From Laccaria trichodermophora (taxonomy: Eukaryota > Basidiomycota > Agaricomycetes > Agaricales > Hydnangiaceae): a DNA stretch of 30,403 nucleotides. The DNA lies in assembly GCA_018417955.1 (NCBI GenBank), contig JACTVC010000070.1:1-30403 (forward strand), in the 5' to 3' direction. Every line of letters begins with the position of its first letter. Positions within the stretch are counted from its first letter, which is position 1. The notes under the pieces were generated by a model. The model was not told where the DNA came from, did no database searches, and was given only the letters and a program-made list of their open reading frames with translations. The translations under genes were made by a program, and so were the position numbers. Positions 1 through 10,400 of the stretch are shown here, in pieces.

Positions 1-600
1 GGCTTGATGATGTGGGTGCTTGATGATGTGGGTGCTCGACAATGTGGGCATGCATTGTCATCATGTTGTGTCACCGTCATCGTGTTGCGTTGTCGTTGTC
101 ATGTTGCATCTCCATCATGTTGCATTGTTGTGTTTTCATCATCCGATGACATGGATGCATGTTGTCATTGTGTCATGTTGCCATTGTTGTGTTGTTGTTG
201 TTGCGTTGCATTGTTTTCATCGCATTGCATTGTCATTGTGTCACCGTTGTGTCATGTCGTCGTTGTGTCACTGTTGTGTCATGTTGTTGTCAGGTCGCTG
301 TTGTGTCACGTTTTGGCAACCATTAGTGGGATGGGTTGGGATGGAGGAGGGGGGGGCACTCACTCCTGAATAACGATGAATGACGACATCATCATCATTC
401 ATTGTTTGGTTGCCACAATCGCTGATAGCGATGTGGCATCAGTGAAGTGGCATCCTCACATTATTCTTGTTGCTTCATGATGGTCGTGGTTGCTGGTGAT
501 GAGTGTTGTGGGTGGTGCTGACCATGGGTGATTGTGGTGGGTGACATGGCGATGGGTGGGCATCATGGACGAAGGTGGTGGTTGAGAGGAGAGAGTGATT
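1..600. repeat. Low-complexity TGT/ATG/GTC-rich region
   Basis: The first 370 bases are dominated by short degenerate repeats of TGTTG, TGTCA and GATGATG words, followed by GATGG/GTGG-rich DNA to about 600. Several frames stay open only because the composition avoids stop codons; the resulting peptides are Cys/Val/His-rich with no domain, so no gene is called. A small hairpin (arms 412-423 and 427-437, one bulge, GAT loop) lies at the transition. Confidence 0.75.
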
Positions 601-616
601 TGTTTGTTGATTTGGG

Positions 617-775
617 CATCAGGAATTCTGTTCCATCTTATTCCATGAGCATTCCTTCTGGGTGATCACTGGAACCATTCCGCAGAATTCTTTGATCAAT
701 TTGGCAGGGCCCTCTGCCAAATTTGATTCCTCCAGAATTCCAGGAATTCCCCGGATTCTGGCAGGAATCAGTGGA
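617..775. repeat. GGAAT/ATTCC-rich segment with a palindrome
   Basis: This stretch is packed with GGAATTC, ATTCC and CCAGAATTCC words. It contains a perfect 10-bp inverted repeat (AATTTGGCAG at 698-707, CTGCCAAATT at 714-723) around a GGCCCT loop. It abuts the point at about 775 where the neighbouring reverse-transcriptase/RNase H reading frame stops matching its family. It may be the end of another insertion or a rearrangement scar; the element type is not recognised. Confidence 0.45.
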
Positions 776-2330
776 GGACAATAAAGACCTTGTTGTTGGT
801 GTAGATGAGAAGTTTGGTTGTGGAAGGAACACAGAGGACATCAGTGAGGTGATGTATGGCAGATAGAACACATAGTGCCTCAAAGAAAAAGATGTGCTCC
901 TCGCTGGTTCCACTGGGGGTAGGTGAGTAGAAACCAGTGCCGTTGTCAGGTATCCAAAAACCCATGCCTTCTAAGCAGGCATCACAAAAAATTGTGAAGT
1001 CCACAGTGTGTTTGTCCCAATAAATCTGCTGAATGAGTCTGATGCTGCAATCATGCTCCAAATGATTGGTGGCCCAGATGAGGTCAGCGTGGACAGCATT
1101 ATTGATCCTGATGAGTTGGTTTGGACCTGATTTGCCACTAATCTTTGCATAAAAGTGGTTAAGTGCAGGTCTGAGTAAGGGAAAGATATTAAAGCTCCAG
1201 TTGATCCAACCTGCCAACCTCTGCCATTCACATAAAGTGAACTTGTGCTTTGATGAGATGAAATCATGGATGGCGATTATCAACTCTTGTAGTGTGTCAG
1301 GGGGCATCATCATGGAGAGTGCATTGGCATCGACTTCAATTCTGATGATGGTGAGTGGCAATCCAAAGATTTGTTTGCTTTCTTTGTGGGGTAGATTGAT
1401 CTCATCCCAGAGTTGGAGTAATTTGACTTAGTTGGCAGGCATATGCTTGCAGTATGGGGGATAGTAGGCAATGTTTCCTGCAAGTTCTGGGCCAAAAGAA
1501 TCATCTGAGTATGTACCCAGGAGTTCAATTCCCCATTTCTTCTTTGCTATCCATGAGACAAGCAACATGAATGTGATCCAGTTGCATCCTGAACCGCACC
1601 TGCCAAAGGCCGTGTTTCTGTCAACATGCAAAGAGCCACCAATGTGATTGATTTGCTTGATTTGCCAGTAGGGATGGACTGGGAGAAGCCTATAAGCCTC
1701 AGTGACATCTGATTTGAATAACACATGAGGTGAGTCAGGGAAATGCTCATTCAGGGAGATCAGGAATTGCCCCAGATGTTGCAAGTTGTCTAGCAGGTAT
1801 CCTATGATTTGTTCACACAGAATCATGCTGTTGAGTGAAAATTTCCCTGCACTTTGGTCAGTGACCATCCTCAAGTCAGTGGAATGAGGTTTGGGGACAG
1901 CAAAGACTGGTATGTAATACATGCCAGGTAGTGGTTTGTCTCTGAATGAATCAGAGAAATGACCTTTGAAGAGTTCATGGTCTCATTGATTTCTTAGAAA
2001 CTGTGCTTCTTCAATGTTGTTTGGCTCAGGCAGTGAGGTGTCAAGTGTGTCAGGGTACTCCCCAAAGCAGGTATCAGCCCAGGACCAGAAACCTTCTTGG
2101 AGACCCTTGCACACAGACTTCATGAAGGGTTTGTTTGGATGAGTTTTGAGTAGTTCCTCAAAACAGTCAATGAAGATGGTGGTGACGATGTTGAATAAGT
2201 GTGGATTTGATGAATCATTCTTGTCACGATGGGATTGCTCAATTCAGAGGCAGGGATTTCAGGTAAAGGTGAGGCGGTCTCTGTCCAGCCAGCAGAAGAG
2301 CAAGAAAAGATATTAGCGCCATCCCAAATG
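775..2330 (-). pseudogene. DIRS1-type reverse transcriptase-RNase H, degenerate
   Basis: The protein would copy element RNA into DNA and degrade the RNA strand. RT motifs seen in order: VPKPHSTDLRMVTD (near 1898), SDVTEAYRLLPVHP (near 1712; the D is the first catalytic aspartate), a DRNTAFG...SGCNW segment, and YSDD (1511-1500) for the catalytic YxDD box. A WQRLAGWINWSFNIFPLLRP connector leads to RNase H motifs FCDACLEGMGFW and FFEALCVLSAIHHL. The next expected motif, YTD, reads YTN (about 807), so the third acidic residue is lost. Shortly after, the frame ends at VLH (about 768). An in-frame TGA at 1983-1985 sits where the family has a charged residue, and a TAA separates YSDD from the connector. 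The coding region lies just downstream of the Gag-like part, as expected for this element type. The family assignment is firm; activity is excluded. Confidence 0.8.
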
Positions 2331-3815
2331 TTGTACCTGAGATATTTCGGGCACAATTCATGTGCTAGTTCCCTCCTTGATATCACAATTTCTCTCCCCA
2401 TGGGTTGGCTGCTTGCATTTCTTGCAGATGTGATGGAATCTGCAGTCGTCAGCAGAGTTCCTGCACCTGTTGGATGAATTGAAGTGATTACAGATCTCAG
2501 ACTTAGTGACTTTGCCTGAAGATCATTTGGCTCTGAATCTGACATGGTCTGATTCAACTCCGTCTGGCATGAGAATGGCAGAGTAGAATCTGATGAAGCG
2601 ATGGGTGTCAGTGAGAAGGGCATTTTGGGTGCCCCCAACTTTGTTTTGGATGGCGATGTTGTAAAGAATGACCTTCCTGTGAGCAGAGGTGACTTTAGCA
2701 GAGAAGTGTCCTTCAATATACTCTCCATAATCCCTGAGTTCTTGTTCCCTGTGAGGGAAAGTGAATTTAATCACTTTGACGGTGGCATTCCAGGTGCTGG
2801 TCCATTTGCCACTTGTTTGGACTTTCTTTGATGGATCCGATCACCCAAGGGATATTTCAGTTGATCCCACATGTCCGATGTTCTCCTTAGGAGCAGAAAT
2901 ATGGTGCAGTGAGGAGAACACTGCATCAAGGTTGATGGCTTGTCCCTTAATGATGTTATCCCATTCTGAAGTGGGGAAACTGAGCGGCACAGTCCTGGAA
3001 TTTTGGATCCACTGTCTGACAACTTTGTAATCATGGGCGAAGAGTTGGAGAATTCATCGAGATTCTTCACAATCTCTGTTTCCACTACATCTGGCTTCTT
3101 TCTCTTGATTATACCAGGGCATCTTGGATTTGAAAACTCTTCATTTCTTATTTGAGGGTTTGTCTCCATTGTTGTCATTGTCTGATCCTGAAGGGGAGTT
3201 CCCCCTTTGCAACCTGTCACTGTCTCTGCTGATTTGAGAGATGAGCTTGTCAATTGCTCTGTTAGCATCAATGTTCTAAGGTTCATGTTGCTCCAGTTGA
3301 ACAGATTTAGGGTCGAGTCCAATCACGGCATGCTTTCCTCACTTAATTGCTGAAGAAGAGAGGGCTGCATATTCATCCAAGGTTTTAGCGTAGACTTTGA
3401 TGGCACTGTCTTTTGCTCTGTTAGTTTTGGATGGATTGAAGTTGAGTGCTCTGATAATGTTTGATAACACTTTGAGTTTCATAATTTCTCCTCTCCTGAA
3501 TTTATTGACCATGTCATCCATATATCTGACAGATTCTTCCTCAAGTTGAGGTTTCTCTCCTTGAGTGAATTCGTCGAGGTCATCATTGCTTGTATTCTCA
3601 TTGTTTCGAGCTGGGGCTTGGATTTCCCCCATGTCATTGTAGAGGTTTTCATCCTGCGCAACAGAGTTGGCTCGGTCTCCAGTTCCAGGTCCATCCTGTC
3701 TAGTAAAGTTGGTCTGATCTTCATCACTTTGTCCAATTGGATTCAATCCCATAGTGTTGGATGATCCATTTTCTGGGATTGCACTCGTGAAGAGGTTTGC
3801 ATGTCCTGCACTCAT
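2330..3815 (-). pseudogene. Gag-like protein of the DIRS-like element, with CCCH and CCHC zinc fingers
   Basis: This is the probable nucleocapsid/RNA-binding protein of the retroelement. The frame opens at an ATG at 3815 (MSAGHANLFT...) with an acidic, low-complexity N-terminus. After several frame changes, recognisable blocks follow: NIIKGQAINLDAVFSSLHHI, TSGKWTSTWNATVK, FPHREQELRDYGEYIEGHFS (near 2750) and NALLTDTHRFIRFYSA. Near 2490-2380, in another frame, there is a C-x8-C-x6-C-x3-H cluster directly followed by C-x2-C-x4-H-x4-C, a classical zinc knuckle. A stop-interrupted acidic tail then leads into the RT region. The block order matches a Gag-like family that precedes DIRS-type RT in basidiomycetes (recalled, not searched). 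At least three frameshifts and several stops make it a pseudogene. Confidence 0.65.
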
Positions 3816-3880
3816 GAGATAGATTGAGGAACGATGAATACATAGTATTAGTGGTGATGAAAAACATGTATGTTAACACT

Positions 3881-3947
3881 GGTTGAGGAGTGAGATGTTG
3901 AGACAAGAGCCTATCGGAAAGGGGCGTCTCAAGCTCACTCCTCAACC
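3881..3947. repeat. Imperfect inverted repeat (stem of about 22 bp)
   Basis: Arms 3881-3904 (GGTTGAGGAGTGAG then ATG then TTGAGAC) and 3926-3947 (GTCTCAA then GCTCACTCCTCAACC) pair with a 1-2 base bulge around a loop of about 21 nt. The repeat lies 66 bp upstream of the Gag-like start codon on the minus strand. It could be part of a retroelement terminus or a transcribed hairpin. Confidence 0.75.
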
Positions 3948-4115
3948 ATGAGGGGTAAGATCTAAAAATAAATTGGGACCTTGTAGTGCACATCCAAGTG
4001 TGGATCACATGAGGTGAAAGAGAAGAACAAGCAGCAGCTCTGAGTTGTGTGTCGGCAGACACACGACTGCTGTTGTGCACGTGCAACTAGCCTTTGGTCA
4101 GCTTCTATTGGACTT

Positions 4116-4139
4116 GAGTTAAACACTTTGTTTAAACTC
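4116..4139. repeat. AT-rich near-palindrome
   Basis: GAGTTAAACA (4116-4125) faces TGTTTAAACTC (4129-4139) across a CTT loop, with one extra A. The flanking AAACACTTT and GTGTTTTAAAG words extend the self-complementarity. No known site is recognised. Confidence 0.5.
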
Positions 4140-4149
4140 GAGTGTTTTA

Positions 4150-4250
4150 AAGTTTGCACTTCCACAGGATTGAACACACATCCTTAGCATCATGGAATCG
4201 GCATGAATGTTATACACAGAGCACACTGTTAGACCACTAAACTAAATCAG
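4150..4250 (-). other. tRNA-like / possible SINE-head sequence
   Basis: Read on the minus strand, 4246-4229 (TTTAGTTTAGTGGTCTAA) resembles a tRNA D-arm/A box, and 4178-4166 (TGTGTTCAATCCT) resembles a B box with the TTCAATC T-loop. The boxes are about 60 bp apart, longer than in an intronless tRNA, and the T-stem does not pair well. A working tRNA is therefore not claimed. A tRNA pseudogene, an intron-bearing tRNA relic or a tRNA-derived SINE head are the options. Confidence 0.3.
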
Positions 4251-4300
4251 CATTTATAAATGTGCACCATTACTTCTTTATCTACCACCATCTCCACACC

Positions 4301-6069
4301 ATGACACAAAAATGCAGAACAGCAGGGCATACTGCATGTAATTTTGCAAAGTTCTGGTCTGGCACAGGCTTATCACCAAATCTAGTCAGACAGTATATCT
4401 CCCTGCCAGCAACACAAGAACTGCTTGCAAAATGTATGGATGGCATGACACCTGAACTGCAGGCTGCCCTTCTCAAGAATGCCCCTCTGATGGGAAATTT
4501 CAAAAACACAGATGATGTAAGTATCTTACTTTTGTTCTCTTTTCGTAATGACCATGGCCAACTGATATAGATCTGTCCACTATAAGTGGATCCAATTTGT
4601 CCATGTCGCTGAGTTGCTTTACCAACTGGATGCCACCTTCAATGCACTTCGGAGAGAGATCGTCAGAAAGAGAGAGTCTGCAGACCATCATGGCCATTGA
4701 TGATTGGTACAAAATGATTGTCTATGACTGCTGAACCAATCAAAATCAGCTAGGTAAATGCACTCAGGCTTAAAAAGAAACCTGGATGGGTAAAGGATCT
4801 TATTGACAGCACTCCTGCTTTTTCCAATGCAAAGAAACTCATCACCTTACATTTTGGTGCTGATCTCATTTTGTGAATCAGGGGAGTCTCCAAAGCTGAA
4901 TCAAAAGTTCATCCTGGAGCCCCTACCCATGACTATTGCTCCTGGTTCCCAGCAGTCGATGTTTGTACACAGGACACCCACCAAAATGCAATCCTATGTA
5001 CAGAGGAAGAAGGTTTCTACATTCTCATGCCTGATAGAAGTGTGATTTTTGTTTCAGAAGCCTCACCTACAGGTTGTCTTGAGATGTCATCCCTTTCACC
5101 AAAATAATTGACCACTGTATACTTACAGGCTATACCATTGAACTTGTCGTTTTACAAAAAGTTCCCTATGATGACTGCTATACTATACCTTTGAAAAATT
5201 GGCTCAAAGATGTCATCCATGAGGCATGCACAAATTGAAGGAATGTCTGGGTATGTTTCTATCTTTATTATCACACAACCTATGTATTCAACTATTAATG
5301 AATAGCTGAATCATCCAGGAAAGATGGTCCAGATTGGCATGAATATGGGAGCCTGGCATGCCTGGATTCTGGGCTGGGCAGTGTCTTTTACTCAGACACT
5401 CACTGTTAACGAAAAGACTAGACAAGATGCCAACCTTCTCAGAGGGATGAGTCTTCTATGGGCCTTAGCTAAAGCCTATTTTCCACTCAACATCACACAT
5501 CCTATCCAGTCTCTGCTTGATAAATCATGTCCAACGATGGCTACCCCACACATACCTGTCGGTATGTATACCACCAAATAAGGCTTCGACAAACATATGC
5601 TGATAACTGGAGATCAGGCTGTGGATTTTCGGTCACTATAGATAAAACTGAATATACTTTCAACAAAGCAAGCCATGCTCCTCCAGAAGGAGTCATTATG
5701 ATGGCCTATGAAGCATAATCGTACTTCTTGAAACTTAGAATATTTTACTAACCTCTTTTTTGGTCTGTCAGGCCCTCACATACTGATGGCTGCGCTACAG
5801 ACTTTGCACTCTCATGGACTGTCACCTGTGAAATTTTGAAATCCAACAAACTGCCACCAAATGCAGGTTCTAATTTTGTTGACATGGAAATGAAAGTCAT
5901 TGTACAAGGTGCTAGTGGTACGCTAACAGCCTTTCAACCAAAAAAGATGCATGCAACTACTGAACAGGGCAGTATTGTTTCCTATGGCTTAGCTATGAAT
6001 GCTACATGCCATGTTGCTGATGTGATCAAAGAACTGAATGAAGGGGTCAATCAGTATGATACAGATTAG
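4301..6069 (+). pseudogene. Degenerate multi-exon gene with a TET/JBP-like 2-oxoglutarate/Fe(II) dioxygenase signature
   Basis: The likely start is the ATG at 4301 (MTQKCRTAGHTACNF...). Exon 1 ends at a clear donor (gtaagt, 4516). Later coding stretches include HYKWIQFVHVAELLYQLDAT (about 4575), LKKKPGWVKDLIDSTPAFS (about 4770), MNMGAWHAWILGWAVSF (5339 on) and RLRQTYADNWRSGCGFSV (about 5583). A final exon opens after a short intron ending in cag at 5771. That exon reads HTDG (CAT-ACT-GAT at 5779-5787), then LPPNAGSNFVDMEMKV, then a second His in KKMHATT (5950-5952). The HxD...H spacing of about 57 residues and the surrounding pattern fit a double-stranded beta-helix dioxygenase. TET/JBP proteins, which oxidise 5-methylcytosine, are expanded in basidiomycetes and similar in this region. 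The 2-oxoglutarate-binding Arg expected after the distal His is not seen. Stops (for example TGA in LIL*IRGV near 4879) and frame changes make it a pseudogene. Gene-like structure is certain; the enzyme family is an inference. Confidence 0.5.
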
Positions 6070-6948
6070 ACTTAGATACATAGACAAATTTCAATCTGAA
6101 ATATTCCCTTATGCGCCAAAGCGAAGTGAGGCATGTCTTGTTGATCTTATCACAATGTTCGTTGTTGTCCACACACTTTCCCAACGCCATGATGGAAAAA
6201 ATTGAAACCTTCTATAAGGGTGTGGTATTTCAAGCTTAAGTCTCAACAAGCACCGAGTAGACTGAATGCTGATTGATGATCTTCTGCTCCCCACTCTCAA
6301 ATACTGTGGAGACCAATGTCAACTCCAACTACCGAGCCAATGCCTGCAACCAGCCCCTGCGAGATTGCACTTTCTCACCAGCACACCTCAAGTACTCAGC
6401 CTTAAAAATCCACTTCTCCACTGGGGCATGCAAGCGTTCTGGGGCAAAATCCAACATTAGCAGGGCCTTGACAATTGAAGCATGGGTTCACATTTCCAGG
6501 GAACGACAAGTTCGCCCAGACAAGGTCACAATTCCTGCGTAAGACTTTCTATTTCATCACCACTATGAGTCTCTGACTCGCATTTAATGGTTTGAACAAG
6601 GGGGTGCTGGCCCAGGAATCTGTACCGGGACCTGGTTAGTTAGTCCAGCCACAGGCTGTGAAAAAAAAAAAAAGGATGCCTCAGGCAGATGGCCTTAAAT
6701 CATTGAATTGAGTACCGAGTAGCATAATGAAATGAATACAGAATGTACTGGGAGGACTACAGCTTCAATAGAGGCCATAAAGGACTAGAAAAACAAGTGA
6801 TATAAGGTATTCATTCATTTCCTGCCATATATCAATATCAAATTACATTGAAATCTACACTGCATCATCATTACCAACTCATTACAGTACTAGACTACTT
6901 CACAGTAGACCGACGACATGAACAATATTCAAGAATCTACTGTATGTC
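6070..6948. other. No gene recognised; contains a 13-base A tract
   Basis: Short open frames near 6266-6542 resemble no known protein. At 6661-6673 a run of 13 A follows a GC-richer segment (6585-6660, containing GGTTTGAAC and TGGTTAGTTAGTCC), which could be a retroposed tail. The remainder is AT-rich without visible signals. Confidence 0.4.
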
Positions 6949-7208
6949 TTGTACATTCTATGTATAACAGCAGAAATTGACACTACCATCAAGAGGGAGC
7001 CACCTGCCCTTGATGCAGAGGGCTTCACAATCTGCCCAGATTGTGGTAGCCATGTAAATTGTGGGATGATTGGCCTACCTAATCTTGAGGTGTCCTTCAA
7101 AAAGGAGAAGACCATGATGCACTGGACAGTTGCCTTTGTGGAATAGTCCTCAACAGCTTGGAGGATGAGGTCCTCAAATGCAAACAAGCTGGTTGTGAAA
7201 CCCAGTGG
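6949..7208 (+). pseudogene. Zinc-finger exon remnant (CPDCG...NCG and CKQAGCETQW)
   Basis: Two metal-binding-like segments are visible in different frames. CPDCGSHVNCGMIGLPNLEV begins at 7033, and after a frame change CGIVLNSLEDEVLKCKQAGC is followed by ETQW, ending at 7208 right before a canonical gtaagt donor. The second resembles the start of a PHD/RING-like finger (C-x4-C, then W-x-H-x2-C expected in the next exon) found in proteins encoded next to transposons in basidiomycetes (recalled, not searched). The next exon is not found: the inverted terminus of the large element begins 12 bp later. This is probably the left part of a gene interrupted or displaced by that insertion. Confidence 0.4.
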
Positions 7209-7457
7209 GTAAGTGCATTGCATTATGATAATTGGGGGTGGGCAATGTCACACAGTTACTTGGCCATGTGATGTCACACCTGATGTCACAATACCCAGAA
7301 AATGCTGACCCACCTCATTCCAGGCCTCTATCTCAACAATTGCAGCAACCACTTGAAATTTTTTTACACTACAAATAGCTTTAGTATATTTACTACATGT
7401 ACCAGGTAAAAATTAAGTGTAAATGTGGTTTAAAATTGCATAGCTCCTTCAACAACT

Positions 7458-10400
7458 TCAGTCTATATCTGATAATTCATCTGAATCATCTGAGGACCCC
7501 CAATCACTCTCCCTGCTGTTGTGAAGCTCATCCAAACTTACAAATGATTCTCCTGAGTCACTATTAGAATCAAAGTCATCATCTTGCACAGTTTTGGGTA
7601 TCCAGGTGCCTTTTTCCTTTGCATCAATTGCCTTCTTCAGAGCCTCTCTTTTCAGGCCCACTTTAGTTTTTGTCTTGATTCCTTCAAAGCCTGGTGCACC
7701 TGCATTGATGCATGCCTCAACATGATCCTGTAGTTTCTGTGACTTCAGTTTGTCAATCTCATCCTTATTGAATATGAGCTGAACAGATGCAACTCTTAAA
7801 GCTCTTTTAAGAGCATTTTCTTGTCGTTTCTTCTTCCTTTCCTCTTTTTGTTTGATGTGAGCTTCAGCAAATTTAATGATCTCCTCCTTTCTCTTCTTTT
7901 CTTCCCCTTTTGAACTTCGAGCCATTTTATAAAGATACTTGAAATCTTCATGCTGGAATTTTTTTTTTACAAATGCTTCTGTATTGTTGTGGAAAAACAT
8001 TGCTAAGGCATTGTAATGCAACAGTGTTAATTGAGGTTGTTTCCTCATTAGAACCCTAAATGCACCCAGAGCACCTTCATTAATATCATTTGTTGCTAGC
8101 ATCCAGGCTAAAAACTTTTCATGTGCAGTGGACTCATCAATCAGGCCACCTGGAGCAAACTCTGATGTAAATCTCTTCCAAGTTCCTTCTGCACCACCAA
8201 AAAATGCAGAAACCAGAGTTTTTAAAAGTGGAAGAGTAGGTGAGAGTGCTTTGATAGTATCTATGACCTTTTCTGAATGCCAGGGGCTTCCATCAAAAGT
8301 ACCTGTTTCATATGTGGCATTTTCACCAATTAAAAAATCTGGATCTTCATGAATTCATTTGATAAAGGTGCCAATTTTTCTGTGAAGAGGTGCCAGATCA
8401 AGCATGTTTACTTTTGGATCCTTACGTAGAGCTTTCATATAAGGATGAGACACAGATTGCCCATATAATGCTAAAACTGCAAGTTCTGTTTTGTTGGAGT
8501 ACAGTGCAATGCCTTGTATAAGTTGTTCTCCATATTATTGAACTTTTGTGTTCCTTTCTTTCCTTTAATGTATTCCAAGAAGGAAATAAACTTTTCTGGA
8601 TAAACTAACAATATTGCTACAGCTTCACAGTGTGACTGGAATCTTGTATTTGAGGTGTCAGGAAAGGTCAACTCACCCCCAACATTCTGTGACCACCAGA
8701 ACCTAAACACATCATGATGACCTTTCTTATCATCTTTATGGTTAAAGAGTGCTCCTGCCAGTTGAGTTGCCTTTATTCCCCCACTCTCTGTCTTGTCAAA
8801 AGCATGCTGCTGATCCACAGTATCAACATTTTTTTTGCCAGAGGTATTTTTTAATATAGAAGCATTATCACAATTTGGAAGAAGAATAGGGCCAGAAATA
8901 TGTGGATTATTCTTCCACCATTGAAGAATAGCAGCATAGCCTCCCTTAACAGTGTTCAAATCTTTATGGCAACTACAGCCTGCCCAAATGAATAATGTTA
9001 AAATATGCTTTTCATCCTCTGGCATCTCCTCATATGCATCCTGGCCAAGTTTGATAATTAATTTCTGCATCATTGCTGAAAGTAGATCATCCTTTTCCCC
9101 TTGGCAAAGGCTTTCATATTTGTCCTTGCCACCAGCAGCTTTAATCATTTCATCATTTGCCTCAAAAAACCAAGGCAATAGCTCCTCATTGCTGAGTTCA
9201 AGAACTTTGTTTTCACCAAGTATCTGTTCAACTGCACTTTTCTTTTTCTTTAGAAGCAGTTTGAAGTCCTTTTTCTCCTTTGAGCAATGGTCTGAGTGCA
9301 TTCCCAGAAGCTTGAAAAATATATCTACAAGCTGCATAAGTGTTCCAGAACATTGGCCAAGTGGGCTATCATTATATATTTCAATGATCTTAGCAAATGT
9401 TGCATCCCAGTCCTTGATCACTTGATCACTTGTTCCATCAACAGATAAGTGGATTCCTAAAAAGCGAGTTACTTGTTCTTTGATTTCCATCATCCCATTT
9501 GTGGAATAAGTTTCAGCTCTGAGATTCACATGATGTGAGTTGTAATTTATGCTGTGATGGCTTGTGCCATCAGAACTTATTGTTAAACCTGAGAAGATGG
9601 TCAAAATGATTTTCTTACAATAGGAATGAATACAATTTACTTTCAGCTTGTTGCATTTCATAGCCCAACTAAATACAGGCTTCAAAATAACCTTCCAGAA
9701 TAACTCGAGAGACAGTCCATTGACTGATCTTTCCAATAACTGAGATTCCAGCAGCTTTCAGAACAGCAGAGATAACATGAGTGACAGAATCTCTTGAGCA
9801 CCCAGCTTTGACAAGAACACAAATTAAATTTCATGTTTCCTCTGTGTAAACACCTTTGTGCATAAGGTGATGCACTGATCTTTTTTTAAGAGTATCCTCT
9901 TGAGCTTTCTTTACAGCTCTTTGTTTTTGCACTGCAGCTCTTCTACAAGACTTTTTAAGTTTTATGACACATGCTTTAGTAACTCTCAAGTTTTGCAGAG
10001 TAGAGTTAAGCTTATTTTGGATGGAATTCATCTCCTGTTTAAACTGCTGCATGGTAAATGAAAGTTTCTCTCTGAGGCCAGAGTTGTCCTTTCTCAGCTA
10101 CTCAAGATCATCCAGATATTTCCAAGTCTCTGATGTTACTTTCTTTAAGATCTCAGTGCTTTGCTTGTTAGCTGACTTAAGAGATTTAATTTCATCCTCC
10201 AGAACAAGTTTTCTAGCCTGCCACCTTTGTCAAGCTTGTCATTCAACCCAGAGCATTTCATATGATTTTTTAGATGCCAGCTTTAGATCTTTTAGCTCCT
10301 CAGCCAAGAATAGAGTTTTCTCCTCTGATTTTCTTAACTTTGCCTGAAGATTAGCAGATTTCTCCCTAGATTTACTAAGCTTTTCCAAAAGATCTGCACA

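Larger units (their letters stand above)
775..3950 (-). mobile_element. Decayed DIRS-like (tyrosine-recombinase type) retroelement, truncated at its 3' side
   Basis: On the minus strand a Gag-like region with zinc fingers (3815 to about 2330) is followed by reverse transcriptase and RNase H (about 2330-775). The RT resembles the DIRS1 type common in Agaricomycetes, not gypsy or copia: no protease or DDE integrase lies in the expected places. The tyrosine recombinase that would complete such an element is not in the window, and the RNase H domain is cut short near 775. An imperfect inverted repeat at 3881-3947 lies just upstream of the Gag start and may belong to the element's terminus. Frameshifts and stops show it is dead. 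Confidence 0.7.

Noticed and set aside
4..373. Two overlapping open frames of about 120 codons
   Set aside because: They are products of stop-poor TGT/GTC repeats, Cys/Val/His-rich, mutually overlapping and without any domain.
775..2330. Gypsy or copia LTR retrotransposon
   Set aside because: The RT/RNase H order and motifs fit the DIRS1 type; no protease, DDE integrase or LTRs are seen nearby.
8952..9425. 157-codon plus-strand open frame
   Set aside because: It is antisense to the hAT-like gene, where the minus-strand frame has clear motifs.
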